Part shown: in pieces, positions 47,749 to 48,990 of the stretch
Layout of the letters: each line of letters opens with the position of its first letter
Numbering within the stretch: the stretch's first letter is position 1
Assembly (NCBI GenBank): GCA_945864585.1
Contig: CAMBCF010000025.1
Span: forward strand, 1-48,990
Origin: Bordetella parapertussis
GTDB lineage: Bacteria; Pseudomonadota; Gammaproteobacteria; Burkholderiales; SG8-41
DNA length: 48,990 nucleotides
Direction: 5' to 3'
Notes under the pieces: generated by a model
What the model was told of the DNA's origin: nothing
Seen by the model: the letters and a program-made list of their open reading frames with translations, nothing else
Database searches by the model: none
Made by a program: the position numbers and the translations under genes

Positions 47749-48990
47749 CTACCGCAACACCGTATCTCCCACCGTGCCGCCCGGTGTCAGCGCGCCGCGA
47801 GCCACCACCACGCCTTTGGTGCCGAGTTCGGCGTTGATGTTACCGGACAGCGCGCCATCTTTGACATCCACCGTGCCTGACGCATTCACCGGCCCGGAAT
47901 TTAGCTGTAACTGGCGGTAGCTGTAGCTGTTGCCATTGATTTGCACGGCGCCCGAAAGACTGTCAAATCGGGTTTTGCCGCCGCGCTGCCCGGCTGCGCG
48001 TGAGGATTGCAGCGCGCGCACGATATCCACGTTGTTGAGTTCGCCGCGGGCGATGGCGAACACCCCTTCCAGGCGCACCTCGTCGAACAGCGTTTTTATA
48101 TTCGCGCCGCGCATCGTATAGTTGGCCGTGAGATTCAGGGCGCCGCTCGCGCTGAAGTTGCACGTGAACAAGGGCAGCAACTGATCCGTGCGGCCATTTT
48201 CAAGTTTCAGGTCACCCGTCACCTGTATCGTGCTGCCCCAGGTTACCTTGAATTTTCCGCTGAGCGATCCGCTGCCCACACGGCCCTTGATAGCGGTCAC
48301 GGTGGCCCCGCTGCCATCAACTATCGCCGTCGCCTCGAGGTCGTCGAACTCAATCGCCGGACCGATAAAGGACTTCCAGCTGCTGGCACTTAGCACCACT
48401 TGCCAGGCGCTGTCTTTGGGTGTGATATCAAAGCGCGCTTTATCCACATCGATGGCGAGTTTGCTGACTTCGCCACGGCCGCCGAGCGCAGCGTCCACGT
48501 CAAACTTCGGAATTTCCAGGTCGCGTGCGGCGAGTTTCACCTCGCTGAATTTGATACGGCTGATGCGCAGCGCCGGCTCACCAGCCGGTGCGCGCAGCCA
48601 TCCGGCTATCGCGCCCAGCGCATCGGCGTCCAGCGTGGCGCCTTTGACCAGGATGGTGTCAAAGTTTCTTGTGCCGCTGAGCAATCCCAGCGGCCCGAGC
48701 GAAACAAAAATCTTGTCCGCCTTGATCTCTTCGAGTTTGCCGACGCTGATACGTTCCAGTGTACGCTGTGGCGAAGGGAGTAATTCGTAGCGCATTTTGG
48801 AGATCGCGACCGGTTGGCCAAGGCGCTGCGCCAAAAAAGCTAGCACCGCGGGCGCGTAGCCCGATATTGGAATCAGCTGCAGCAGGCCCACCGCCACTAC
48901 CACCGTTACCGCCGCGCCGGCGACGCCCACCCCCAGCCAGTTTGTCTTGCGCCCGGGTGCGCGCGGCGCTTCCGCCGCCTTGGCATCGGC
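47749..48990 (-). CDS. AsmA-family protein, 5' end beyond the window
   Basis: The frame is open to the right edge, so the protein is N-terminally incomplete. It contains a membrane anchor (VGVAGAAVTVVVAVGLLQLIPI) after a short cytoplasmic, Ala/Pro-rich lead, then beta-rich repeats: AQRLGQPVAISKMRYELLPSP, SGTRNFDTILVKGATLDADAL, LTANYTMRGANIKTLFDEVRLEGVFAIARGELNNVDI and LQLNSGPVNASGTVDVKDGALSG. This is the AsmA/DUF748-like pattern of envelope proteins implicated in outer-membrane lipid transport or assembly. It lies convergent to htpX, with 14 bp between stops. Confidence 0.8.
   Translation of the reverse strand, partial: ADAKAAEAPRAPGRKTNWLGVGVAGAAVTVVVAVGLLQLIPISGYAPAVLAFLAQRLGQPVAISKMRYELLPSPQRTLERISVGKLEEIKADKIFVSLGPLGLLSGTRNFDTILVKGATLDADALGAIAGWLRAPAGEPALRISRIKFSEVKLAARDLEIPKFDVDAALGGRGEVSKLAIDVDKARFDITPKDSAWQVVLSASSWKSFIGPAIEFDDLEATAIVDGSGATVTAIKGRVGSGSLSGKFKVTWGSTIQVTGDLKLENGRTDQLLPLFTCNFSASGALNLTANYTMRGANIKTLFDEVRLEGVFAIARGELNNVDIVRALQSSRAAGQRGGKTRFDSLSGAVQINGNSYSYRQLQLNSGPVNASGTVDVKDGALSGNINAELGTKGVVVARGALTPGGTVGDTVLR

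Overview
The window looks like a chromosomal accessory region of a betaproteobacterium, probably a Burkholderiales-type organism and possibly an uncultured one. It is GC-rich, with Gram-negative envelope genes (HtpX, an AsmA-like protein) and a marked expansion of Bug-type periplasmic solute-binding proteins. Relics of IS91, IS21, BREX and toxin-antitoxin genes show that it has been rearranged repeatedly. No rRNA and no complete tRNA is present.

Layout. 0-12 kb: two IS91-type transposase remnants, two TauD/TfdA-like dioxygenases, five Bug-family solute receptors without their TctA/TctB membrane partners, a molybdate-type binding-protein homologue, a frameshifted amidohydrolase, an IS21 IstB relic and a DruA/DUF4338 fragment. 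12-15 kb (minus strand): a fumarate-reductase-like flavoprotein, a two-cluster ferredoxin, and an AhpD-like protein whose CxxC motif reads C-T-G-UGA. 15-25 kb (mostly minus): a tRNA-Asp 3'-half repeat, a heterodimeric ABC exporter, a split TPP-dependent decarboxylase coupled to a Phd-like antitoxin, a decayed BREX locus (brxA/brxL), an M14 carboxypeptidase, pncC and a luciferase-like oxidoreductase. 25.5-36.4 kb (plus): a catabolic cluster of amidohydrolases, VOC protein, SDR, FAD monooxygenase, Fe-dehydrogenase, ICL/PEP-mutase enzyme and a 4,5-dihydroxyphthalate-decarboxylase-like protein. It ends in a UGSC-motif protein with an in-frame UGA, followed directly by a second copy of the tRNA-Asp 3'-half repeat. 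36.5-49 kb: further oxidoreductases, a cysteine-free Asp/Glu racemase homologue, gene relics, two integron-cassette-like units, a MITE-like element, SDR and FAD enzymes, a diguanylate cyclase, htpX and an AsmA-like gene that runs off the right edge.

The most important result is two independent candidate selenoproteins. At 12261-12851 (minus) an AhpD-like protein carries CxxU in place of CxxC. At 34742-36430 (plus) a 562-residue protein carries a U-G-S-C motif at residue 102. In both, the UGA lies in one uninterrupted frame at a redox-motif position, and a hairpin with a G-U in its loop begins within 20 nt downstream, as in bacterial SECIS elements. An ordinary gene caller would split each into two genes or call a pseudogene. 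The selenocysteine machinery (selA, selB, selC, selD) is not in the window.

How the genes work together is inferred. The plus-strand cluster looks like a pathway that oxidises, hydrolyses and reduces an aromatic or carboxylated substrate, and the Bug receptors suggest uptake of organic acids. The flavoprotein and ferredoxin could pass electrons to, or share a substrate with, the Sec-containing AhpD-like protein.
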